DNA of 8,178 nucleotides, taken from contig JALWQU010000033.1 in assembly GCA_026982915.1 (NCBI GenBank), positions 1 to 8,178 of the forward strand. The letters run 5' to 3'. A program made the translations under genes and the position numbers. The DNA is from Candidatus Altimarinota bacterium. GTDB taxonomy: Bacteria; Patescibacteriota; Gracilibacteria; UBA4473. Below are positions 1 to 5,678 of the stretch, in pieces. Below the pieces are notes generated by a model. That model worked only from the letters and a program-made list of their open reading frames with translations, had not been told where the DNA came from and did not search any database. Numbering within the stretch: position 1 is the first letter of the stretch; each line of letters opens with the position of its first letter.

Positions 1-154
1 CACTCTTTTCTTATTTTTATTCGAACTATCATTCCTGTAAATGTCGTTCACAGAAAATCTCCCAAACCTCCCAACCAGACTACTATGCTAGATTTTTTGT
101 CCGGAAAACTTAAGACTTTTTAGTCTTTTTATCGTTTTTGCGGTAGACTTTTGC
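1..154. other. Left-edge region with no confirmed gene
   Basis: Two plus-strand frames are open from the window edge: one runs to TAG at 121-123 and one to TAA at 111-113. Either could be the last 35-40 codons of an upstream gene, but the stretch is too short to choose and neither translation is recognisable. On the minus strand an ATG complementary to 30-32 opens about ten codons running off the window, also too short to support. The only structural element is the hairpin at 112-130. I see no convincing -35/-10 pair ahead of the gene at 155; TATGCT at 84-89 lacks a -35 partner. Confidence 0.4.
112..130 (+). terminator. Weak intrinsic-terminator-like hairpin
   Basis: AAGACT (112-117) and AGTCTT (122-127) are perfect reverse complements separated by TTTT. 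The right arm runs straight into more T residues, and another T5 run follows at about 135-139. The stem has only 6 bp and is AT-rich, so it is a weak intrinsic terminator at best. It would suit an upstream plus-strand gene ending at 111-113 or 121-123. It could instead be part of the leader of the gene at 155. Confidence 0.4.
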
Positions 155-685
155 GTGATGAATCAAAAAAAAGGCTTGTTTACGGGAAAAGAGTTTATTT
201 CTGAAATTATGGAAAAAATGCCGGTTGCTCAAGAAATTTTTGCCGCTCATGGGCTGGCTTGTGCGGGCTGTCATATCAATGTTTATGAAACGCTCGAACA
301 AGGCGCGCTTGGTCATGGTATGGATTCGGAGTCTATCAAGCGCTTGATCGACGACCTCAATGATGCTGCTGAAAATTTAGCTATAACAACTTCTAATCCC
401 CCTAAGAATCCGGTCCTTACGGATATCGCCCGTCAAAAAGTACTAGAATTTCAATCATTACAGTCCGCTGAAGGCTTTGGCTTTAAAATTGAGGTTGATG
501 ATGTTGAGGGCGATATTAGCTACCATTTAGATTTTCTTGAAAAGCCAGAGAAAGGCGATATTATCATTGAAACGAATGGCATAAACCTTTTTTTGGACAA
601 GCAAAGTCTGCGGTTGCTTCAAAATTATACGATTGATTATGGTAAAAATGAGCATGGCGAAGAGGGTTTTAAGGTAGACAAATAA
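155..685 (+). CDS. DUF1858 domain fused to a cysteine-less A-type Fe-S carrier (HesB/IscA-like) domain
   Basis: This is a 176-residue soluble protein. Residues about 12-72 match DUF1858, a small helical domain often found with redox and hybrid-cluster proteins. Its CxxC signature is present as C36-A-G-C39 after HGLA, followed by the typical ETLEQGALGHGMD stretch. Residues about 87-176 resemble the IscA/HesB/ErpA fold: LTDIARQKVLEF, an LDFLEKPEKGD strand-turn, then INLFLDKQSLRLLQNYTIDY and a final GFKV. The three cysteines that hold the cluster in true A-type carriers are absent: the GCSG position reads VEGD (117-120), and the chain stops before the usual CGC tail. No frameshifted remnant of that tail follows the stop. 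Degenerate A-type domains are known as targeting modules, for example in NfuA, so a role in Fe-S handling or redox is inferred. Translation may begin at GTG 155 or ATG 158; no Shine-Dalgarno sequence helps. It is probably a separate transcription unit from the genes downstream. Confidence 0.8.
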   Translation: MMNQKKGLFTGKEFISEIMEKMPVAQEIFAAHGLACAGCHINVYETLEQGALGHGMDSESIKRLIDDLNDAAENLAITTSNPPKNPVLTDIARQKVLEFQSLQSAEGFGFKIEVDDVEGDISYHLDFLEKPEKGDIIIETNGINLFLDKQSLRLLQNYTIDYGKNEHGEEGFKVDK

Positions 686-775
686 AATCAAGATGATATT
701 CAATTAAGATTTCTAAAGCCCCTCCAAATACTAAAATTTCTTGTTCGGTTGAATTCATCAGCCCCTTCTTCAATG

Positions 776-791
776 AGCCATATTTTTGGCT
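776..791. repeat. Small inverted repeat between genes
   Basis: AGCCA (776-780) and TGGCT (787-791) form a 5-bp stem around a 6-nt loop in the gap between the gene at 155-685 and the promoter at 818. No T-run follows on either strand, so it is not a convincing terminator. The rest of the gap (686-817) holds no gene I can support. It has only a short repeated AGCCCCT near 715 and 750. Confidence 0.25.
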
Positions 792-817
792 AAATATCGA
801 GATTACACGAAAAAGAA

Positions 818-846
818 TTGAAAATAATAGTAAACACTGGTATGAT
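818..846 (+). promoter_or_regulatory. Sigma70-type promoter of the four-gene operon
   Basis: TTGAAA at 818-823 is a 5/6 match to the -35 consensus. A 17-bp spacer is followed by TATGAT at 841-846, a 5/6 match to the -10, with TG at 838-839 giving an extended -10. Initiation would fall near 852-854, leaving a leader of about 20 nt before ATG 872. The -35 overlaps a TTG codon at 818 that opens the same reading frame, so that TTG and the ATG at 842 (inside the -10) would not be transcribed as starts. Confidence 0.7.
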
Positions 847-871
847 ACTTGGAATTTATCAAAAAATAAAA

Positions 872-1411
872 ATGAAAAACAGTCATCAAAGACGAACCTT
901 TAAGGCTTGCATGAAAGGCCTTATTATTACGGGGCTTTTGGTTTTTATCCCTATTACAGGATCGGTTCACGCTGGATTTAGAGAAGGCGTAGAAAATAGT
1001 CTCAATAATGCCGCTGGAAGTGCCCTTGATTCCCTTGGAAATTCTGTAAAAGATGTCTTGAACATTAAACACAATGGTACTAATGATGCTGGTGGCTCTA
1101 ATGGTCCTGTTTTTCATGGAACAGGATTGACTGGTGGGGCTGATATCGTGCGACAACGATTAGACGACGGGGTCTCAAAAGCCACGGATGTCAAAGAGCT
1201 TATTGTTAGCTGGACCAACTTCTTACTTCCCATTGCCGCTACGGTAGCGGTCCTTGCTATCGTCTGGGCAGGGTTCCTTTATATTACCGCCTTTGGTGAT
1301 GAAGGTCGTATGGATTCAGCTAAAAAAATTATTATATGGGTTGTCGTGGGAATTCTTATTATCGCGGCGGCCTATGCTATCGTCAAACTTGTCATGGACG
1401 CGGCTTTTTAA
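872..1411 (+). CDS. Secreted two-helix pilin-like protein (VirB2/TrbC-like, type IV secretion pilin type)
   Basis: This protein has 179 residues from ATG 872. The start is chosen because it places a classic signal peptide at the N-terminus and lies just downstream of the promoter at 818-846. The signal has a basic region (KNSHQRRTFK), a hydrophobic core (LIITGLLVFIPITG) and probable cleavage after SVHA (residue 34). Residues 35-110 are a small-residue-rich, partly amphipathic stretch followed by a Gly/Asn-rich segment. Two membrane helices follow at about 118-140 and 152-174. They are joined by the short turn ITAFGDEGRMDSAKK, and the chain ends a few residues later. Signal peptide, paired helices, the AGFLYI-x-GDE-x-AKK turn and a near-terminal second helix are typical of VirB2/TrbC-like pilins common in candidate phyla radiation genomes. 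The core strongly resembles residues 124-190 of the next gene product, 19 nt downstream. Pilus formation itself is inferred; a small membrane pore or scaffold subunit is the alternative. Confidence 0.75.
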   Translation: MKNSHQRRTFKACMKGLIITGLLVFIPITGSVHAGFREGVENSLNNAAGSALDSLGNSVKDVLNIKHNGTNDAGGSNGPVFHGTGLTGGADIVRQRLDDGVSKATDVKELIVSWTNFLLPIAATVAVLAIVWAGFLYITAFGDEGRMDSAKKIIIWVVVGILIIAAAYAIVKLVMDAAF

Positions 1412-1430
1412 CTGATAAATAAATAAAAAA

Positions 1431-3179
1431 ATGCAAATAACACTCAATGGCTTTCGTAAATTAGTATTAAGTTTTATTTTAATAATATTTATTATACCAA
1501 CCTCTTTAGCAGCCGAGGAGGAAAAAGGCTTTTGGAGCAGTGCTGGAGATTTTGCTGTTAGTGTTGGAGGAGATGTTATTGGTGATCTAGCCGGCACAGC
1601 TATTGATGCGGGAATTAATGCCGCAAAGGGCGGTATCATGAACGCTTTAGGCCTCGGTGGTAATAATAGTAGTTTTAACGATGCCTTTGATGCCATTGGT
1701 AACGGTGGTGGTGCGGGTACCGTGCCTGAAGGGAAATTCGAACTCCCTAGTGCCAGTAAATACGAGACTATTGCACAGACAACCTCTCTACGAGATTTTA
1801 TTCAAAAAGTGCTTAATTTCGCCCTGACTTTCCTCGGAATTATCGCTATCGTGGCGATTATTTATGCGGGGTATTTGTATATTCTCTCCGGAGGGGACGA
1901 ATCTAATACGGACAATGCTAAGAAAATTGTCATGTATGTCGTTGTCGGAATACTCGTTGTCACGGTCTCTTATGCCCTAGTAAACACAGTCTTAACCCAG
2001 ACTATTACAGGAGGAGACGATCGAGGGGAGAAAAAGCTTGGTAGCAGTGCTAATAATGGTGGTTCTAATGGCGGCACCAGCTCTCTTCAAAATGCAGGTC
2101 TTAATATTCTTAGTACGGATAATGGTGTTACGACGATTCAAACCTCTCTCACTCCGGGGACTATTATTCCCGCTGGGACAACCCTCCCTAATGGCGTTGT
2201 TTTGAATCAACCTATAACCGTTGGTCCCGGTGGTATTGTGAGTGTTCCTACCGCTCAAATCTCACCAACAAACTCTAATAATTTAACCACTAATAACCTT
2301 CTCTCCTTTCAAAATGGTATTATCGTCAAAAGTGAGGCCAGAGATTTAGGCACCGCTATCATCGTCTCGCCAGAGGCGGCCGTGCAAGGTATTAAATTAG
2401 CCCTTTCTCTTCAGGCTATGGCACAATTTGACTTTGGAGATGGAACCTCGGCGATTCTTGATTCCTTACAAAATCCCAATGCGACTGTTACCCATAGCTT
2501 CGGTATAGGGCAAAAAGTTTATAACATACGCGTTATCGCCAAAGGGGTGGATGGTAAAGAGTATGCCTTTCAAAAAAAGCTATTTATTGGTGGAACAGAG
2601 GCCAAATTAAGAGTTTCTAAAACAAAGGCCTTTATGGATGAGCCACTAACGCTCAATGGGAGTGCTTCGCGTGTAGACTTAGGCGCTATTAAGGCTTATA
2701 AGTGGGAATGTACAGGTGCCACTGGATGTTTTAGCTCTGGTGATGTAAAAGGGCCTGTTATAACCGGTACTTTTGACGCCCCTGGTAAATACAAGGTAAC
2801 CCTAACCGTTGAAAATACGGTAGGGACCAGTGACAGCGCTAGTGCCGAATTTACTATCTACGATACCGAGCTTAAAGCGAATTTCAAAGCCGAAACCACG
2901 AATAATATAAAACGACCTTATGAATTTGTTTTTGATGCGGAAGAAAGCCTCAATGCTTTGGGGGAAAATAACGGCCTTCGATACGAATGGGATTTCAACG
3001 GTGTTTCTAGAAATTCAACGAACCCAACCGTTCAGTTCAACTTCAATTCTTATGGGAAAAAAACCATAAAACTAAGAGTTAGACAAACACTCTTTGGACG
3101 AACCCTTACCTCTCCTTGGAAAACGAAAACCGCTGATATTCCAAGAGAGCTTAAGCCTAATATTAAAATTATCCAATAA
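1431..3179 (+). CDS. Pilin-like membrane protein fused to a PKD-domain stalk
   Basis: This is a 582-residue protein. A signal peptide occupies residues 1-27/28 (hydrophobic 11-26, cleavage near TSLA-A). Residues 38-77 form a glycine-spaced amphipathic segment (GGDVIGDLAGTAIDAG, then KGGIMNALGLGG). The pilin-like core follows: helix 1 at about 131-153 (IIYAGYLYIL), the turn SGGDESNTDNAKK, and helix 2 at about 165-188. It matches the preceding gene product in length, order and turn motif. A Gly/Ser/Asn linker starts near 194, then comes a short-turn region rich in P-G-T and N-G steps (about 240-275). Three PKD-like beta-sandwich domains follow: about 300-386 (FDFGDGT at 333-339), 390-477 (YKWECTGATGC, then APGKYKVTLTVEN) and 480-575 (YEWDFNG at 518-524, then YGKKTIKLRVR). 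The only cysteines, C427 and C433, sit together in the second PKD domain and could form a disulfide. The 3-nt gap to the next gene implies co-translation. I infer a membrane-anchored subunit displaying a rigid stalk. Confidence 0.75.
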   Translation: MQITLNGFRKLVLSFILIIFIIPTSLAAEEEKGFWSSAGDFAVSVGGDVIGDLAGTAIDAGINAAKGGIMNALGLGGNNSSFNDAFDAIGNGGGAGTVPEGKFELPSASKYETIAQTTSLRDFIQKVLNFALTFLGIIAIVAIIYAGYLYILSGGDESNTDNAKKIVMYVVVGILVVTVSYALVNTVLTQTITGGDDRGEKKLGSSANNGGSNGGTSSLQNAGLNILSTDNGVTTIQTSLTPGTIIPAGTTLPNGVVLNQPITVGPGGIVSVPTAQISPTNSNNLTTNNLLSFQNGIIVKSEARDLGTAIIVSPEAAVQGIKLALSLQAMAQFDFGDGTSAILDSLQNPNATVTHSFGIGQKVYNIRVIAKGVDGKEYAFQKKLFIGGTEAKLRVSKTKAFMDEPLTLNGSASRVDLGAIKAYKWECTGATGCFSSGDVKGPVITGTFDAPGKYKVTLTVENTVGTSDSASAEFTIYDTELKANFKAETTNNIKRPYEFVFDAEESLNALGENNGLRYEWDFNGVSRNSTNPTVQFNFNSYGKKTIKLRVRQTLFGRTLTSPWKTKTADIPRELKPNIKIIQ

Positions 3180-3182
3180 ACA

Positions 3183-5642
3183 ATGTGGCAAAAAATAAAA
3201 TCACAAATTCACCGTATAGACCGTTTGTCTATACGGTTTGTTATAATGCTCTTGATTTGTTTCGCTCCGTTTACCACCTATGCGACAAAAACCATAAAGA
3301 CGGGGATCCCCGCTACCTTTAGCACAGATGCAAAAGGGGATAGCTTTGAATGGGTTTTCCCTGATGATGAAGTTCTTAGTGGCAAGAGTGTTCAGTATAC
3401 TTTTTATGAAGCTGGTACCTATACTATAACGCTTAATACCGAGAGAAATGGGCAAGTTCTTGCCGTAAAAAAAACTATTCGAGTCCAAAATTTTGGTAAA
3501 CCAACTGCCTTAACCAGTATTACCGTCGAGGGTACTCCTGTGACAAATATGGATCATATCAAAGTGAATCAAGGGGAATCCATTACTTTTGATTCATTGG
3601 CGGTTGATTCCCTTGGTGAGTCGGGGAATATGAACGAAACTTGGTGGGTAAATGGGAAGGCCTACAAAAAAGAAAGTCTCCCCTTTTTATTTGATGAACC
3701 GGGTACTTATACCGGAAAACTTATTGTTTCTGAAAAAAACAATGCTAATCTTCGAGATGAAACAACTTTTAGCATTGATGTGCTAAATGTTCCCCCCGTT
3801 GTTACCGCTGTAAACTTTAAGAAAGATCCAAAGTTTGGCAACAAAAGAGTTTCTGTAAGTGTTGAAATAGAAGGGAAGAACGAAACAATAAAACAGTATC
3901 AATTCGAAATTTTAGAGGACAATGAAGTGGTCCTTCGCCAAGTGAGTCAAAACAATTCAGCCTTTTTTAACCTTGACCAATTTCCGGGGAAACATCTCTA
4001 TTTTGCTAAAGCGACGGTCCTTGATAAATGGGGCGGACGGACAACCGCCGAAGGCAAAGAGCCCCTTGAAACAGAAGGGAATACTGATAATACGCCACCA
4101 GAGGCAACCATTGTTGTTTCTCCTGGGGTATCTGGAACAACCGAAACCGAATTTGCTTTCTCTGTTGAAGCCAGCGATGCTGATAATGATTCCCTTCGAT
4201 ATAAATGGCAACTGGCTGATGGACAAATAAAACAAAATAAAGATTTCAACTATACTTTTTCTTCCCCAGGTACTTATACCATAAAGATGGAGGCGAGTGA
4301 TGGGCTGGCTACGGCTTCGGATTCGATTGATATTGTCATTGGTGCGGGAGAAACTTATGAAAATAAAAAACCTATTGTAAAAATAAAAGGAGTTTTGCCT
4401 AGTACAGGCGGTAACACCGAGACTATTTTTAGATTTTACGCGGATATTTCCGATCCGGATAATGATACCGTAAAACCTCACTGGGAAATGGGAGACGGTC
4501 ATATCTTTGATATTAAAAATGTCTCTTACCGATTTTCAAAACCAGGAACTTACAAGGTCAAACTAACGGGCTCCGATGGAAAACTAGAGGCTAACGATAT
4601 TATTACTCTAAAAGTTGTTGCTGTAGGAGAAAAAATACCCGAAAATAGTAATGACAATGATACCGATAGTATTTCTATTCCGGTAGCTACGGTACCACTA
4701 GAGCTAGCTATTAATACCAATGGTAAAACCAAGGTGACTACTGACCCTTTTAACCCAACGCTGGAGGCCATTCTTAACAGTGAAAAATCAAACTATGAGA
4801 CCCAACTAGCCGCAGAAACAGACCCAAAGAGGAAGCAGTCTTTGAAAGAAAAGATTAAAAATATTGATAAAAAAATCGTTCAGATAAAAACCGATCCCTT
4901 TTCTCTCCGTGGAGAAACAAAGGAAGGCTGTATAGCACTCCTTAAAAAAGAGCGAGATGCGAAAATAAAGGCCTTTAGTCTTCTAAAAAAAGACGATCCT
5001 CTTCGTGAGAAGATGAAATCCAACATTGTGCGCCTGAATCTACAACTAAAAGATCCAAGTATCTGTACCAAAAATGAAAACCTTGTGGAGGGAGTTTTAC
5101 TGATCAGCAAAAAAGAGCGACAAAAAAAACTAAAAATAGAAACCGATCCGGCTATTCGAAAAAGGCTCGTTGAGGAAATTGAAATTATCGACAGAGAACT
5201 TGCTAAACTTCGTGGCAACCCGTTGCTTAAGAATACCCAAGAGGCTAAATTTTTATTAGAAGATTTGCTGCTTCAAAAAAACAAAGCCCTGGCTTTTGCC
5301 AAAACTAATGAAGATCGTGCCCGTTTACAACAAGAAATCGATCAGTTAGAAAATAAAATATCAGATATAGAAAAAAATCCAGACGAAGAAGAAACACTTG
5401 TTCCGGATCTAGAGGGAACGACTGATACAAAGTTTTTCTTTTATGGAAATCTAAAAACGCAAACCGAACAAGCCATTTTCTTTGAATGGGAGCTCTCAAA
5501 AGATCTGCGTATCCCAGGACAAAATATAAATATACGTTATAAAACACCTGGATTCTATCGTGTAATGCTGAGAGTTTCTGACGGTAATTCTATCGTCAGT
5601 GATAGTATCATTATTAAAATTGTTGAAAAACAAAAAAATTGA
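3183..5642 (+). CDS. Secreted PKD/Ig-like multidomain protein with an internal helical repeat module
   Basis: This is an 819-residue protein. Its N-terminus has a basic region, a hydrophobic core at 18-30 and possible cleavage after TYA (34). C26 does not form a lipobox, so it reads as a secreted protein or one held by an uncleaved helix. Beta-sandwich domains follow: about 36-102 (FEWVFPDDE, EAGTYTITL), 108-201 (WWVNGK, EPGTYTGKL), a divergent one at 204-290, 305-387 (SDADNDSLRYKW, SPGTYTIKM) and 396-480 (SDPDNDTVKPHWEMGDG, KPGTYKVKL). The D-x-D-N-D runs suggest calcium binding. After an acidic linker, residues about 527-735 change to Lys/Glu/Leu-rich helices in four repeats. A last PKD-like domain (about 745-816: FFEWEL, TPGFYRVMLRVSDG) ends the chain. 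The mature protein has two cysteines, C583 and C628, flanking the second helical repeat. No enzyme motif is visible. The stop is TGA followed at once by in-frame TAG. The likely role is an extracytoplasmic structural or adhesive partner of the pilin-like proteins encoded upstream. Confidence 0.7.
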   Translation: MWQKIKSQIHRIDRLSIRFVIMLLICFAPFTTYATKTIKTGIPATFSTDAKGDSFEWVFPDDEVLSGKSVQYTFYEAGTYTITLNTERNGQVLAVKKTIRVQNFGKPTALTSITVEGTPVTNMDHIKVNQGESITFDSLAVDSLGESGNMNETWWVNGKAYKKESLPFLFDEPGTYTGKLIVSEKNNANLRDETTFSIDVLNVPPVVTAVNFKKDPKFGNKRVSVSVEIEGKNETIKQYQFEILEDNEVVLRQVSQNNSAFFNLDQFPGKHLYFAKATVLDKWGGRTTAEGKEPLETEGNTDNTPPEATIVVSPGVSGTTETEFAFSVEASDADNDSLRYKWQLADGQIKQNKDFNYTFSSPGTYTIKMEASDGLATASDSIDIVIGAGETYENKKPIVKIKGVLPSTGGNTETIFRFYADISDPDNDTVKPHWEMGDGHIFDIKNVSYRFSKPGTYKVKLTGSDGKLEANDIITLKVVAVGEKIPENSNDNDTDSISIPVATVPLELAINTNGKTKVTTDPFNPTLEAILNSEKSNYETQLAAETDPKRKQSLKEKIKNIDKKIVQIKTDPFSLRGETKEGCIALLKKERDAKIKAFSLLKKDDPLREKMKSNIVRLNLQLKDPSICTKNENLVEGVLLISKKERQKKLKIETDPAIRKRLVEEIEIIDRELAKLRGNPLLKNTQEAKFLLEDLLLQKNKALAFAKTNEDRARLQQEIDQLENKISDIEKNPDEEETLVPDLEGTTDTKFFFYGNLKTQTEQAIFFEWELSKDLRIPGQNINIRYKTPGFYRVMLRVSDGNSIVSDSIIIKIVEKQKN
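3211..3237. repeat. 11-bp perfect palindrome in the signal-peptide coding region
   Basis: ACCGTATAGAC (3211-3221) and GTCTATACGGT (3227-3237) are exact reverse complements around a 5-nt loop, CGTTT. The hairpin lies 28 nt after the ATG at 3183 and encodes roughly residues 10-19 of the secreted PKD protein. A perfect palindrome this long is unlikely by chance within a 27-nt coding stretch. As DNA it could be an operator next to the -10-like site at 3239-3247. As RNA it could slow ribosomes or tune translation of this gene relative to the gene upstream. Confidence 0.6.
3239..3247 (+). promoter_or_regulatory. Possible internal extended -10 promoter
   Basis: TGTTATAAT is an exact extended -10 consensus (TGnTATAAT), starting one base after the palindrome at 3211-3237. 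No good -35 lies 16-18 bp upstream; that space is filled by the palindrome. Extended -10 promoters can work without a -35, so this might drive the distal genes separately. It lies inside codons for FVIM, and AT-rich coding sequence can produce such a site by chance. Confidence 0.3.
4761..5387 (+). repeat. Four tandem helical repeats within the secreted PKD protein
   Basis: Residues about 527-573, 583-626, 635-680 and 688-733 share a pattern. Each has a Leu-rich helix with a Lys/Glu face, a turn reading ETDP, KDDP, ETDP or TNED, a second helix of the form R-x-x-L/M-x-x-x-I-x-x-I/L-D/N, and an exit turn with Pro (TDPF, KDPS, GNPL, KNPD). The spacing between equivalent turns is about 50-58 residues. 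Each unit looks like a helical hairpin, and the four would stack into a rod or bundle. The copies have diverged at sequence level, pointing to old duplication. Confidence 0.65.
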
Positions 5643-5653
5643 TAGAATCAATT
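5637..5653. repeat. Inverted repeat spanning the stop of the secreted PKD gene
   Basis: AATTGAT (5637-5643) and ATCAATT (5647-5653) are perfect complements around a 3-nt loop AGA. The repeat includes the TGA stop (5640-5642) and the in-frame TAG next to it (5643-5645). It lies in the 36-nt gap before the next gene. A T6 run occurs only at 5668-5673, 14 nt downstream, so it is not a typical terminator. It could be a small processing or stability hairpin, or chance in AT-rich DNA. Confidence 0.35.
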
Positions 5654-5678
5654 ATGAAATCCTTTAGTTTTTTAAATC

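Noticed and set aside
1..123. Plus-strand frames open from the left edge that could be the C-terminus of an upstream gene.
   Set aside because: Two different frames are open over the same short stretch and neither gives a recognisable sequence, so I could not choose.
3183..3260. The signal peptide of the secreted PKD protein as a lipoprotein signal with C26 as the anchor.
   Set aside because: The residues before C26 are Leu-Leu-Ile. The position just before the cysteine should be Gly, Ala or Ser, and hydrophobic residues continue after it.
3957..4502. A 181-codon minus-strand open frame inside the secreted PKD gene.
   Set aside because: It lies wholly within a plus-strand gene with clear PKD motifs, and its translation has no recognisable domain.
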